A DNA stretch of 64,000 nt from Gemmatimonadota bacterium (GCA_021324775.1 JAJPIM010000011.1:36042-100041), one strand, 5' to 3'; positions 9,683 through 19,692 are shown, counted from the stretch's first letter. A program made the numbers and translations. Notes: a model not told the origin generated them from the letters alone.

Positions 9683-9978
9683 GGTGCGCCAACCCGGGTC
9701 CTACTGGAGCAGAGGATCGCCCCATCCATGCCGGCGCGCTGGGTGGGGCGATTTGCATCCGGCATTCGATGTACTGACTGGATTGACACGTATTGGCCTG
9801 GGATCGATCCGGTGATCTACCGTTGGCCGGCGGGGCGTAGCGCTCGGGTGCTGGCGAACGCGACTCCCTGTGCTGCGGAGCGGTGCTGTCTCCGTCGCGC
9901 CAGCGGCAGATCGCCGGATCACGCTCGGCATGGTGAGAGGCCGTGGCGGGCGACCGCTCCGGTCATTCACATCGCTCG

Positions 9979-10052
9979 TAGGGGGTAGTGTAAGCGGCTC
10001 GGCACTAGGGGCTGTGGCCCCCTGAGAGCGGGTTCGAGACCCGTCCCCCTGA
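9979..10052 (+). tRNA. tRNA-like gene with GTG (His) anticodon, atypical acceptor end
   Basis: Manual fold: acceptor TAGGGGG/CCCCCTG, D arm GTGT..GCAC, anticodon stem AGGGG/CCCCT with loop CTGTGGC, T arm GCGGG-TTCGAGA-CCCGT; lacks the G-1:C73 pair expected for tRNA-His. Confidence 0.6.
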
Positions 10053-10095
10053 CTGTTGTCACGCAACTGTTAATGAATCGCACCAGTGACCTGAT

Positions 10096-10419
10096 ATGAA
10101 TCGCATCCGTGAACTGACCAACAAACCTGACGACGAGGAGGCGCCGTACGGCGACGTCTACCTGATCATGACCCGCTTCGACCTCTATCGGGTCGCACCG
10201 GAGGTGGCGCGCTACATCGAACGGCGGATCGATCAGCCCCGGCAGCCGCCGTGGCTGGTGTTCCGCGACCGTAACGGTGCGCGCGTTCGGATTCGCACGA
10301 AGGACGTTCGCTCGGTGCGCGAGTCGACCGACAAGACGCGCACTCGCGGACGCCGCCTGGGTCGCGCCCTCCGGCGCGAGGAGAAGGGCGACCGGTCGTG
10401 GGAGGACGAGGATACGTGA
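10096..10419 (+). CDS. Small hypothetical protein (107 aa) between tRNA-like gene and rtcB
   Basis: MNRIRELTNKPDDEEAPYGDVYLIMTRFDLYRVAPEVARYIERRIDQPRQPPWLVFRDRNGARVRIRTKDVRSV. Confidence 0.65.
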   Translation: MNRIRELTNKPDDEEAPYGDVYLIMTRFDLYRVAPEVARYIERRIDQPRQPPWLVFRDRNGARVRIRTKDVRSVRESTDKTRTRGRRLGRALRREEKGDRSWEDEDT

Positions 10420-10504
10420 CGGCCGGGCCTTAGCACGACCGGTCACGAACAGGCTAAAGAGATCTACAGAGAGACCTTCAACACGTAATTAACAGGAACA
10501 TGTT

Positions 10505-11734
10505 ATGAAGATCTTTGGGATGCACGACGAGCAAACGATCCGCCAGTTGACGGATGTCGCCTCGCGGGCAGTGAAGGCGGCCCTGATGGCCGACGGTCAC
10601 GTCGGATACGTGATGCCGATCGGTGGCGTGGCGGCATATCGCGGCCATGTGTCGGTAGTCGGTGTCGGATTTGACATCGCGTGTGGTAACGCGGCGATCC
10701 GGACCGATGTCCCGTCGACGGCGCTTGGCGCGGACGGCGATGAACGTGCATCGCGGATCGCGCAGCTCGCCGACGAGATAGCCGCGACGATCAGTTTCGG
10801 CATGGGGCGTAAGAATCGGGCGGACGACGCACCGGTGAACGACCCGTTGTTCGAAGACCCGGCGTGGGATGCGGTTCCCCCGAAGGAGCGCCAAGCTCTC
10901 CGCGACAAAGCGCGCGCCCAGCTTGGCACGGTGGGTAGCGGGAATCACTACGTGGACGTCTTCACGGATGACGAGGGTATGCTGTGGGTGGGAGTCCACT
11001 TCGGCAGCCGCGGCTTTGGCCACGCCGTGGCGTCCGGGTTCCTCGCCCTCTCCCAGGGCAAGGGCTGGCGCGAGCGCGTTCCTGAACGGGAAACGCTACT
11101 CGGCATCGATGCGCCCATCGGCCACGACTACTGGCAGCTAATGACGCTCGCCGGCCGGTATGCGTACGCTGGGCGAGAGTGGGTCGCTCGCAAGGTTGTC
11201 GCCATGATGGGTGGCCGCGAGGTCGCGTTGATCCACAACCACCACAATTTTGCCTGGAAGGAGCAGCATGACGGCGAGACGTTGGTGGTCGTGCGCAAGG
11301 GCGCGACTCCGGCATTCCCGGGACAGCATGGATTTGTTGGTGGCTCGATGGGCGACGACGCTGTCATCGTCCGCGGCGTCGCCGCAGACCCTGCTGCGCA
11401 ACCCGAGGTCGTGGAGCGGCAGGCGGCCGCGCTCTATTCCACGGTGCATGGCGCCGGACGGGTGATGTCGCGAACCGCCGCTGCGGGCAAGCGGAATCGG
11501 AAGACCGGCGAGGAGTTGGAACCAGGGCGCGTGACGGCGGCGATGATGGATGATTGGGTGCGGGCCAAAGGCGTCGCGCTCCGCGGCGGCGGACGAGATG
11601 AGAGTCCGCACGTCTATCGTCGTCTGCCCGATGTGCTCGCGGCCCAGGAAGGAACCATCGATGTATTGACGGTGTTGCGGCCGATCATCGTCGTGATGGC
11701 CGGCGCAAACGAGGTTGACCCGTACAAGGACTGA
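10505..11734 (+). CDS. rtcB: RNA-splicing ligase RtcB family
   Basis: MADGHVGYVMPIGGVAAY, GVGFDIACGNAA, GSGNHYVDVF, HFGSRGFGH motifs. Confidence 0.9.
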   Translation: MKIFGMHDEQTIRQLTDVASRAVKAALMADGHVGYVMPIGGVAAYRGHVSVVGVGFDIACGNAAIRTDVPSTALGADGDERASRIAQLADEIAATISFGMGRKNRADDAPVNDPLFEDPAWDAVPPKERQALRDKARAQLGTVGSGNHYVDVFTDDEGMLWVGVHFGSRGFGHAVASGFLALSQGKGWRERVPERETLLGIDAPIGHDYWQLMTLAGRYAYAGREWVARKVVAMMGGREVALIHNHHNFAWKEQHDGETLVVVRKGATPAFPGQHGFVGGSMGDDAVIVRGVAADPAAQPEVVERQAAALYSTVHGAGRVMSRTAAAGKRNRKTGEELEPGRVTAAMMDDWVRAKGVALRGGGRDESPHVYRRLPDVLAAQEGTIDVLTVLRPIIVVMAGANEVDPYKD

Positions 11735-11844
11735 GTGCCGCCAGGGCGGCGTACCCGACGCGCGTCGCCCCGGCGGCCCATCCAGTTACCTGACAAATAT
11801 CCGCGGCTCGGTCATCTTAACTAACAACAACCCGCAATTGGCCG

Positions 11845-14784
11845 TTGATCCCCGCCGCAGCTCCTTCGTCCATTTCGAGCGACACGACGCCCTCGCCCTC
11901 GCAGCGCGACGCGATCGAGGCGGAGCCCCGCGCGCTCCTCGTACTCGCGGGACCCGGCGCCGGCAAAACGTACTGCCTCACCGAGCGGATCCGCTTCCTG
12001 ATCGAACACCACCACTTCGATCCGGCCCGCGTCTGCGCCTTCACGTTCACCAACAAGGCCGCTGACGAGATCACCCATCGGCTTGAGGCGCGGTTAGGGT
12101 CCACCGCCGCTCAGGTTACTAGCGGCACAATACACGCCTTCTGTGCTGAACTCTTACGTTCGTACGGTTCGCAAGTTCGCCTCGATCCGGGGTTTGGGAT
12201 TGCGGATGAGGAGTATCAGTTGCGCTTGTTGCGCCGGTTAGATGGACCCAAGCGTCGACAATGGCATCGCGGTCTTCTACAACGCTTTTCGGCGCATCGA
12301 CTTCGTGGCGACGCACTGTCTCACGACAATTTCGTGTTATTCGAACGATACGCGCGGTTTCTTGAACGCCACAATGTGGTGGACTTCGACATGCTAATCG
12401 TCAAGGCCGCTGAGCTACTGGAGCATTGTGACCCCGAACCGATGATACGGTCACGTTGGGACGTAATACTCGTCGACGAGTTCCAGGACTTGAGCCTGAT
12501 GCAGTATCGCGTCATAACGGGCTTGGCACGGGACCACCGGCATGTTTTCGCGGTAGGTGATCACGAACAATCGATCTACTCGTGGGCTGGCGCAGATCCA
12601 GACATATTCAAAAGGCTCCTGAACGATTTCGCGCTGTCAACGGCACTCAGCATCTCGGAAAACCGGCGCTGTCCGTCTCAGGTGTTTTCGTTGGCCCGAA
12701 GGCTTGTTAGCCATAATGCGCCAATCTTCAGTACTCACGTCGCGCAGCGTGCCGAGCGGCAATCCGCGTTTCCGGTGGAAGCGATTGGCTTCTCCAACGA
12801 CGACGATGAGGCAGCTTGGCTCATCGCCGATCTACGCCGCGACCATGCCCGCCACGGTCACAGATGGGGTGACGTTGCTCTGCTCTACACAAAGCACGTA
12901 ATCGGCGATCGTCTCGAATCAGCGCTGTTGAACGCGGAGATTCCCTGCAGACTTGTGAAGGGCCGCGCGCTCGCCGATGACCCAGTAGCTGCGTACGTAA
13001 TCGCGGTGGCGCAACTGATTGTCCATCCGGAAGATGAGATGCATCAAAACGCGTTTTTCCGCATCGTGTTGGGCGGGGCACTCTACGATCAAGCCCTCGC
13101 AGAGGCGGAGAAGCGGCAGACTAGGCTGAGCACGGAACTTCAACGAATGGGCTCGCAATCGCCGCGAGCGGATGAAACCGGACGCGAGATTCGCCGTGCC
13201 CTGGCGAACTGGCGCAATATTGACGCATTGGGCAAGCAGCATCCGACGATTGCGTCGCTGCTGCAGGATCTTTTGTCAAGGAAAGTCGGACCCCTCGAGT
13301 CAGTTCTTAGCGAAAACCACGACGACATTAGCGATCCGGGGACCCTACCAGACGTCGTCGCATTGGCTGAACAATTGCGAGACGCCCGAGCACGGCATTC
13401 GCCGGTCACAATCCCCCGTTTGGGTGGTGCGGACATCGCGCTGAAGGGCATGCTGGCCGAGATAGGCATCCGCGCAGATGGTCAACGTTTCTCATCGGAC
13501 CCGTCGTCCGTTCGGCTTACCGCGCACGATGCGCCGTCGGTCGGACTCGCGCTCGGTGTGTTTAAGGCGATCCAATTGATATCGATGACTGACGCGCCCG
13601 GGCCGCTCATCAACTTTACCGCGGTTGATATTGAGACTACCGATCGAGATCGACGATCTGCAGAAGTCGTCGAGATCGCTGCGGTGCGCGTACGCGACGG
13701 ACAGATCGTGGATAGATTTGTCGCGCTCGTAAACCCGCAGACGACGATCTCGCGTCAGGCCACGGCGAAGCACGGTATCACCGACGCAATGGTCGCGGAA
13801 GCACCACGGTTTGCTGATGTATGGCCCAATTTCCGCGACTTCTGCGGCGACGATCTCGTGGTCGCACACAATGGATACGACTTCGATTTCCCTGTCGTAA
13901 AGCGCATGACGCATGATATGGGCGTCCAGCTCGACCTCTATACCTACGACTCGCTGCCCCTAGCTCGCGAACTAATCGCTACAAGTTGCAAGTTGGAGGA
14001 CTTAGCCCGGCACTTCTGCATACCCGTTGAAGTCGCTCACCGCGCACTTGCTGACAGCGAAACTCTTGCGAAAGTGCTGCTAGCGCTTGGTGAAGCCAAG
14101 TCATCACGCGCTAGAAAGACTGCTCTTGCCGATATGCTCGGTCACCTAGGGGTGGCCCTAGCGTTGACGCCCGAAGAGGACCTCTGCGAAGAGGCCCGTA
14201 ACTTTCGACAGTATGCTCGGGTTTCGGTGCTCGGGAGATACAGTACCTGTCTCGACTACTACGAGCGCGAATGGGTAAAGCGCCAGGACGACGCCTTACC
14301 TAAAGTCGACGAGATCATCGACCGCTTCGGCGGTCTCACAAACTTAGAGCGGATTCGCGCGGACAAGACGGCTGACGAACGATATCCCGAGGCGATGACA
14401 CGCCTCCGTCGGCTAATCGGCGGACTTCCTAGCGGATCGCTAAGCGAGCAGTTGCCACGGTTCCTTGAGCGAGCAGTTCTTTCGAAATGCGGGGATGAAC
14501 CGGATCTGAATCGGGTGAATCTTCTAACGCTACATTCTACCAAAGGTCTCGAGTTCTCTCGCGTCTACATCGTAGGAGTTGAGGACGCGCAAATGCCCGG
14601 AAACCGCCCAAACCATCCACCTGGACCGGAGGCCGTAGAGGAGGCTCGCAGGCTCTTATACGTTGGGATGACGCGTACGATTGATCGGCTTGTTCTCACG
14701 TTCACGACGTCCAGGGGCGAGGAATCCGCCGGCGGCCACCAGTTCCTCGACGAGATGGACCTCACGCCAGGAGTCGCGCTGTGA
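11845..14784 (+). CDS. UvrD/Rep-family SF1 helicase with embedded DEDDh 3'-5' exonuclease domain
   Basis: Walker A LAGPGAGKTYCLTERI; VDEFQDLSLMQYRVI; VAVGDHEQSIYSWAGAD; LLTLHSTKGLEFSRVYIVGVEDAQMP; inserted TAVDIETTDRDRRSAEVVEIAAV...VVAHNGYDFDFPVVKRM...HRALADSE. Confidence 0.88.
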   Translation: MIPAAAPSSISSDTTPSPSQRDAIEAEPRALLVLAGPGAGKTYCLTERIRFLIEHHHFDPARVCAFTFTNKAADEITHRLEARLGSTAAQVTSGTIHAFCAELLRSYGSQVRLDPGFGIADEEYQLRLLRRLDGPKRRQWHRGLLQRFSAHRLRGDALSHDNFVLFERYARFLERHNVVDFDMLIVKAAELLEHCDPEPMIRSRWDVILVDEFQDLSLMQYRVITGLARDHRHVFAVGDHEQSIYSWAGADPDIFKRLLNDFALSTALSISENRRCPSQVFSLARRLVSHNAPIFSTHVAQRAERQSAFPVEAIGFSNDDDEAAWLIADLRRDHARHGHRWGDVALLYTKHVIGDRLESALLNAEIPCRLVKGRALADDPVAAYVIAVAQLIVHPEDEMHQNAFFRIVLGGALYDQALAEAEKRQTRLSTELQRMGSQSPRADETGREIRRALANWRNIDALGKQHPTIASLLQDLLSRKVGPLESVLSENHDDISDPGTLPDVVALAEQLRDARARHSPVTIPRLGGADIALKGMLAEIGIRADGQRFSSDPSSVRLTAHDAPSVGLALGVFKAIQLISMTDAPGPLINFTAVDIETTDRDRRSAEVVEIAAVRVRDGQIVDRFVALVNPQTTISRQATAKHGITDAMVAEAPRFADVWPNFRDFCGDDLVVAHNGYDFDFPVVKRMTHDMGVQLDLYTYDSLPLARELIATSCKLEDLARHFCIPVEVAHRALADSETLAKVLLALGEAKSSRARKTALADMLGHLGVALALTPEEDLCEEARNFRQYARVSVLGRYSTCLDYYEREWVKRQDDALPKVDEIIDRFGGLTNLERIRADKTADERYPEAMTRLRRLIGGLPSGSLSEQLPRFLERAVLSKCGDEPDLNRVNLLTLHSTKGLEFSRVYIVGVEDAQMPGNRPNHPPGPEAVEEARRLLYVGMTRTIDRLVLTFTTSRGEESAGGHQFLDEMDLTPGVAL

Positions 14785-15470
14785 GCGCGATGGAATGGAA
14801 AGTGGCCGTGGGACCTGACCGCGTCACCGCCGTTTACGAAAGTGGAACCGCGGGTGATGATGCCGCGCTCTTCGTCTGCGCACACGGCGCGGGCGGGAGT
14901 ATGTCCGACAAAGGAATGCTCGCCACGGCTGCGGCGCTCCGCTCCGCCGGCATTGGCGTCGTGCGGTTCAATTTCGTCTACAAGGAGAAGGGCGACCGCC
15001 GGCCCGACTTCATGCCGAAGCTGATGGATACCGTCAGCGCCGTCGTCGACCGGGTGCGATACGAGTTGCGATCGGCCCCGGAGTCCAGGGCGAACCGTCT
15101 CCTCATCGGCGGGCGCTCGATGGGCGGCCGCGCGGCGTCGATGCTGGCGGCTCGTGGTTTCGAAGCCGCCGGACTCCTGCTGCTCGCCTACCCGCTCCAC
15201 CCGGCCGGCAAGCCCGAGCAGCTCCGCGACGCGCATCTGCCGCAGATCCGGATGCCGGTGCTGTGCTTCAGCGGAACACGAGACCCGCTCTGCACACCGG
15301 CGCTCATGGAGCGCGCACTCACCACGGTGACCACGCCCTGGCAAATGGAATGGGTCGGCGGCGCGGACCACAGCTTCCACGTCCTCAAGTCGTCGGGACG
15401 GACCGATGCCGGGGTGATGGCCGGGATCGCGGCCGTTAGCCGGGCGTGGGTTGATCGAATTCCCGCGTGA
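14781..15470 (+). CDS. Alpha/beta-hydrolase (KANL3/Tex30-like dienelactone-hydrolase family)
   Basis: FVCAHGAGGSMSDKGMLATAAAL; LLIGGRSMGGRAASM. Confidence 0.78.
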   Translation: MSAMEWKVAVGPDRVTAVYESGTAGDDAALFVCAHGAGGSMSDKGMLATAAALRSAGIGVVRFNFVYKEKGDRRPDFMPKLMDTVSAVVDRVRYELRSAPESRANRLLIGGRSMGGRAASMLAARGFEAAGLLLLAYPLHPAGKPEQLRDAHLPQIRMPVLCFSGTRDPLCTPALMERALTTVTTPWQMEWVGGADHSFHVLKSSGRTDAGVMAGIAAVSRAWVDRIPA

Positions 15471-16152
15471 AGGTCGAGACCGCCGGCGGCCCCGAGCCCG
15501 TGCCCTCGTCGTGCTTGAGGTACACGTAGGCCTCGCTCCACGGCTGCGCCGCGATCCGGCGCGCCCACTCCGCGAGTTGCGCCTCACTGTAGTCCAGGCG
15601 GTGTAACCGCGCATAGCCCCACGACGCGGTCGAGACCACCGGCGTTGCGAACTCCGGCTGCTCGCTCACGCACAGCGCGATGTCGCGCGCACGAAGGGCG
15701 TCATAGGTCTCGTCGTCCCACCACGTGCTGTTTCGAAACTCGATCGTGTACTTCCGGTCGGACGGCAGCATCGCGAGAAAGGCCTGCAGGCGCGGTGCAT
15801 CCTTTTTCAGGTTTGGCGGCAGTTGGAACAGGATCGGACCGAGCTGGCTGCCGAGCGCCGTGGTCATCTTGAGCAGGAATTCGAGCGGCCCCGCACACTC
15901 CGCCTTGAGACGCGCGTGATGGGTGATCCGCTGGCTCGCCTTGATCGCGAACGTGAACGTCCCGGGTACACGGGATGCCCACTCCTTGAGCACATGCTCC
16001 TTGGGCAGACGGTAGAAGGTGTTGTTGATCTCGACCGTCGGAAACCTGCCCGCGTAGAAGCTGAGCATCCCGTCGTCTTTCAGGTCCTCCGGATAGAACG
16101 ATCCCTTCCACTCCTTGAAGGCATAACCGCTCGTTCCGGCGAGGAGCCTCAC
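15436..16152 (-). CDS. DUF72 (YecE-like) family protein
   Basis: LLAGTSGYAFKEWKGSFYPEDLKDDGMLSFYAGRFPTVEINNTFYRLP...FAIKASQRITH; GTG start overlapping the Ku stop (GTGA). Confidence 0.85.
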   Translation of the reverse strand: MRLLAGTSGYAFKEWKGSFYPEDLKDDGMLSFYAGRFPTVEINNTFYRLPKEHVLKEWASRVPGTFTFAIKASQRITHHARLKAECAGPLEFLLKMTTALGSQLGPILFQLPPNLKKDAPRLQAFLAMLPSDRKYTIEFRNSTWWDDETYDALRARDIALCVSEQPEFATPVVSTASWGYARLHRLDYSEAQLAEWARRIAAQPWSEAYVYLKHDEGTGSGPPAVSTFTREFDQPTPG

Positions 16153-16964
16153 GACGCTTTCCGTCGCTTCTTCTCGGTCTTCTCCGCCGCCGGCGCGGAC
16201 GCGAGGCTCGCCTTGAGTGCATCCATGAGGTCGAGGATCTTCCCGCCGCTGTCCGGCGCCTTCTCGGCCGTGATCTCCTGGCCATCGACTTTGCGCTGGA
16301 TCGCCTCGAGCACGCGCTCGCGCACCAGGTCCTTGTATTTCTCGGGCTGGAACGAATCGTTGGCGGTCTGCTCGATCAGTTGCTTCGCGAGCGCCAGCTC
16401 GGCCGGCTTCACGTCGCCCGCGGGGATTGTGACTTCGCTCGTCGGCCGGACTTCGTCGGCATAGTGCAGTTGCTCCATCACGATCACGCCGTTGAGCGGA
16501 CGGAGGAGCACCAGGTACTGCTGTCCGCGGGCCGCGTACTGGCCCAGCGCCGCCCGGCCGGTATCGTTCAGCGCCGCCGCGAGCAGCCGGTAGGCGCGAT
16601 CGCCTCCCTTGTCGGGGCCGAGGTAGTAAACTTTCTCGACGTACTCCCGGTCGACTTTGGAGAGCGGGACGAACTCCAGGACGTCGATCATGCCGGTCGC
16701 CTTTTCTTCGAGCGCCTTCAGCTCCTCGGGCGACAGAATCACGTACTGGTCCTTCGCGAACTCGTATCCCTTGACGGTGTCGTCGCGCGCGACGACTTCG
16801 TTTTCCTTGGAGCAGATGTACTGCTGCTTGAGACGCGATCCGCACTTCTTGTGCAGCATGTTGAACGACACGCTCGCCTTGGATTCCGCGGACGAATACA
16901 GGTTGACGGGAACCGATACGAGGCCGAACGAGATGGTGGCGGTGGCAATCGAACGAGCTGGCAT
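16149..16964 (-). CDS. ku: Non-homologous end joining protein Ku
   Basis: MPARSIATATISFGLVSVPVNLYSSAESKASVSFNMLHKKCGSRLKQQYICSKENEVV. Confidence 0.92.
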   Translation of the reverse strand: MPARSIATATISFGLVSVPVNLYSSAESKASVSFNMLHKKCGSRLKQQYICSKENEVVARDDTVKGYEFAKDQYVILSPEELKALEEKATGMIDVLEFVPLSKVDREYVEKVYYLGPDKGGDRAYRLLAAALNDTGRAALGQYAARGQQYLVLLRPLNGVIVMEQLHYADEVRPTSEVTIPAGDVKPAELALAKQLIEQTANDSFQPEKYKDLVRERVLEAIQRKVDGQEITAEKAPDSGGKILDLMDALKASLASAPAAEKTEKKRRKAS

Positions 16965-17046
16965 GGATCGGCCGGGAAACGGGTTGAGTTCAGAGATGCG
17001 GGAATGACGAACGGTGAACTGCGCCTGACGGCGACGAACATCAACT

Positions 17047-19692
17047 ATGACCCCGACGGGTAGCGACGCACAACCGCCAGACAGCCTGAGCACCTACCGG
17101 GCCAAACGGTCCCCGGACACGTCCCCCGAGCCCGTGGGCACTGTGTCGCAGGTCCCGGGGCGGCTGTTCGTTGTCCATAAGCACGCCGCCCGCCAGTTGC
17201 ACTTCGACCTGCGCCTCGAAATGGACGGGGTCCTGCGGTCGTGGGCGGTCCCGAAAGGCCCCTCCTATGACATGAACGACAAGCGCCTGGCGGTCAAGGT
17301 CGAGGACCACCCGCTCGAGTACGGCGACTTCGAGGGGACCATTCCGGCCGGGAATTACGGGGCCGGCGGGGTCATTGTCTGGGACCGCGGCGAGTGGGTC
17401 CCGCTCGAAGATTGGCGCGAGGGCCTCGAAAAAGGGAAGCTCCTCTTCGAGCTGCGCGGCTACAAGCTCCACGGCAAATGGACGCTCGTGAAGATCAAGA
17501 AGAGCGAGCGGGACTGGCTGCTCATCAAGGAGCGTGACGCCTGGGTCAAGGAGCCCGGCGACCAGTTCCCCGAAGTATCGGTCCTCTCGGGCCTCACGGT
17601 CGAAGAGGTCAAGGCGGGCGAGACGCGCGCCGATGCACTCAGGGCCGCGCTGGAGAAGACCGATGCGCCACGCACGCGCGTCGATCCGCGCTCCGTGAGC
17701 GTGATGCTCGCGGAACCATCAGACCAGGTGTTCTCGCGCGACGGCTGGCTGTTCGAGCTGAAGCTCGATGGATACCGGTTGATTGCGAGCAAGTCCAACA
17801 AGGAAGCCCTCCTCCTCACCCGCAACGGCAACGACTACACTGCCGTCTTCCCCGAGATCGCTCGCGCCGTCGCCGCTCTCCCGCTCGATAGCTGTATCAT
17901 CGACGGCGAGGTCGTCGTACTCGACCCGCAGGGCATGCCGAGTTTCGCACGGCTACAGCAGCGAGGCCGTCTCGCGTCGCCGATCGATGTCAAACGCGCA
18001 GCGGTCGAGCTGCCCGCGACGTTCTTCGTGTTCGACCTCCTCGCCGTCGAAGACTTCGACCTGCGCCCCCTGCCGCTCTCGGAGCGCAAAGCGCTCCTGC
18101 TCGACGCGTTCCCCAAGCTCGGCCCCGTACGCACGCTCGATCACATCGAGCGCGAGGGCGAACGGTTCCTCGAGCAGGTGACCGCCCTGGGACTCGAGGG
18201 GATGATTGCCAAGCGCGCCGACGCGAAGTACCGCGGTGGCCGCACCGACGCCTGGCTCAAGATCAAGGCCGAGAAGACCGGCGACTTCGTGATCGTCGGT
18301 TTCACCGCGCCCAAGCGAAGCCGCGGCCACTTTGGCGCGCTGCAGCTGGCCGACATGGTCGGCGGCACGCTCACCTACGCGGGCCGCGCCGGCACGGGCT
18401 TCGATGAAGCGGCGCTCGGTGAGTTGAAGGCGATGCTCGATCCGATCGTGCGCAAGGATCCGCCCTGCGCTGGACCCTCATTTGCGCCTGGCGTTCCCCC
18501 GCTCGACAGCAGCGCGATACCGGACACCAAAACGACGACGTGGGTCGAGCCGCTGCACGTCTGCGAGGTGCGCTATCGGGAGTGGACACCCGATGGCCTC
18601 CTTCGCCATCCCGCGTTCCTGCGGATGCGAACCGACAAGAATCCGCGGGATTGCGACCGCCAGGGCTGGGGCCCTGTGCCGGTCGTCGATACATCAAGCT
18701 CCGCTATCGCCCCAATCCCCAATCCCCAGTCCCCAGTCCCCAGTTCCGGCCGAGACGCCGGCGGCCCACCGCCTCCACCAGTACAGGAACCCGTCCCGCG
18801 AACGATCGCCTACTCGAACCTGAAAAAGATCTACTGGCCTGCCGAGCGATACACCAAGGGCGACCTGATCGACTACTACCGCGCGGTGTCGCGCTGGATT
18901 CTGCCCTATCTGCGCGACCGGCCGGTCGTGATGACGCGATTCCCCGATGGCATCGACGGGAAGTCGTTCTACCAGAAGGACGCGCCGGAGTTCGCGCCCA
19001 GGTGGGTCGAGACGATCCCGATCTGGAGCGAGGACACGCAGCGCGAGATCCGCTACTTCGTCTGCAACGACGAGGAGTCCCTGCTCTACATCGCCAACCT
19101 CGGCTCCATCCCTCTGCACATCTGGGCGAGCCGGGTGGGCTCACTCGAGTTGGCCGACTGGTGCGTGATCGACCTCGATCCCAAGGAAGCGCCGTTCTCG
19201 GACGTGGTGCGCACCGCGCAGGTGCTCCACACGCTCTGCGAGTCGATCGCCCTGCCGAATTACGTCAAGACCACGGGCAAGACCGGACTGCACATCCTGC
19301 TGCCACTGGGCCGCCAGTGCACGTACGCCCAATCCCGCACACTGGGCGAGCTGCTCGCGCGCGTCGTGCTGCGTGAGACGAAGGAGTACGCGACGATCAC
19401 GCGTCACGTGACGAAGCGCGGCGACAAGGTTTACCTGGACTATCTCCAGAACCGCCACGGCCAGACGATTGTGGCCCCGTTCAGCGTGCGCCCCCTCCCC
19501 GGCGCGACAGTGTCGATGCCGCTGCAATGGGAGGAGGTCAACGAATCACTCGACCCGAAGGCCTTCACGATCAAGACCACGATCGAACGGATGGAGCGGC
19601 TGGGTACCGACCCCGTATCGCCGGTATTGGAGGGCAAACCGGACCTGCCGGCCGTGTTGCAGCGCCTGGCCGATGTCATGGCGGCGGGCTGA
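17047..19692 (+). CDS. ligD: ATP-dependent DNA ligase D (phosphoesterase, ligase and polymerase/primase domains)
   Basis: PE domain FVVHKHAARQLHFDLRLEMDGVLRSWAVPKGPS; ligase KxDG FELKLDGYR; POL domain GKSFYQKDAPEFAP...LEYVKTTGKTGLHILLPLG-type motifs. Confidence 0.92.
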   Translation: MTPTGSDAQPPDSLSTYRAKRSPDTSPEPVGTVSQVPGRLFVVHKHAARQLHFDLRLEMDGVLRSWAVPKGPSYDMNDKRLAVKVEDHPLEYGDFEGTIPAGNYGAGGVIVWDRGEWVPLEDWREGLEKGKLLFELRGYKLHGKWTLVKIKKSERDWLLIKERDAWVKEPGDQFPEVSVLSGLTVEEVKAGETRADALRAALEKTDAPRTRVDPRSVSVMLAEPSDQVFSRDGWLFELKLDGYRLIASKSNKEALLLTRNGNDYTAVFPEIARAVAALPLDSCIIDGEVVVLDPQGMPSFARLQQRGRLASPIDVKRAAVELPATFFVFDLLAVEDFDLRPLPLSERKALLLDAFPKLGPVRTLDHIEREGERFLEQVTALGLEGMIAKRADAKYRGGRTDAWLKIKAEKTGDFVIVGFTAPKRSRGHFGALQLADMVGGTLTYAGRAGTGFDEAALGELKAMLDPIVRKDPPCAGPSFAPGVPPLDSSAIPDTKTTTWVEPLHVCEVRYREWTPDGLLRHPAFLRMRTDKNPRDCDRQGWGPVPVVDTSSSAIAPIPNPQSPVPSSGRDAGGPPPPPVQEPVPRTIAYSNLKKIYWPAERYTKGDLIDYYRAVSRWILPYLRDRPVVMTRFPDGIDGKSFYQKDAPEFAPRWVETIPIWSEDTQREIRYFVCNDEESLLYIANLGSIPLHIWASRVGSLELADWCVIDLDPKEAPFSDVVRTAQVLHTLCESIALPNYVKTTGKTGLHILLPLGRQCTYAQSRTLGELLARVVLRETKEYATITRHVTKRGDKVYLDYLQNRHGQTIVAPFSVRPLPGATVSMPLQWEEVNESLDPKAFTIKTTIERMERLGTDPVSPVLEGKPDLPAVLQRLADVMAAG

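Noticed and set aside
15436-16845. Single 469-aa minus ORF in the track
   Set aside because: The N-terminal part is an out-of-frame reading through the Ku gene; the real gene is DUF72 starting near 16152.
16149-19692. Ku/LigD locus as a novel system
   Set aside because: Well-known bacterial NHEJ gene pair; only the LigD linker repeat is unusual.
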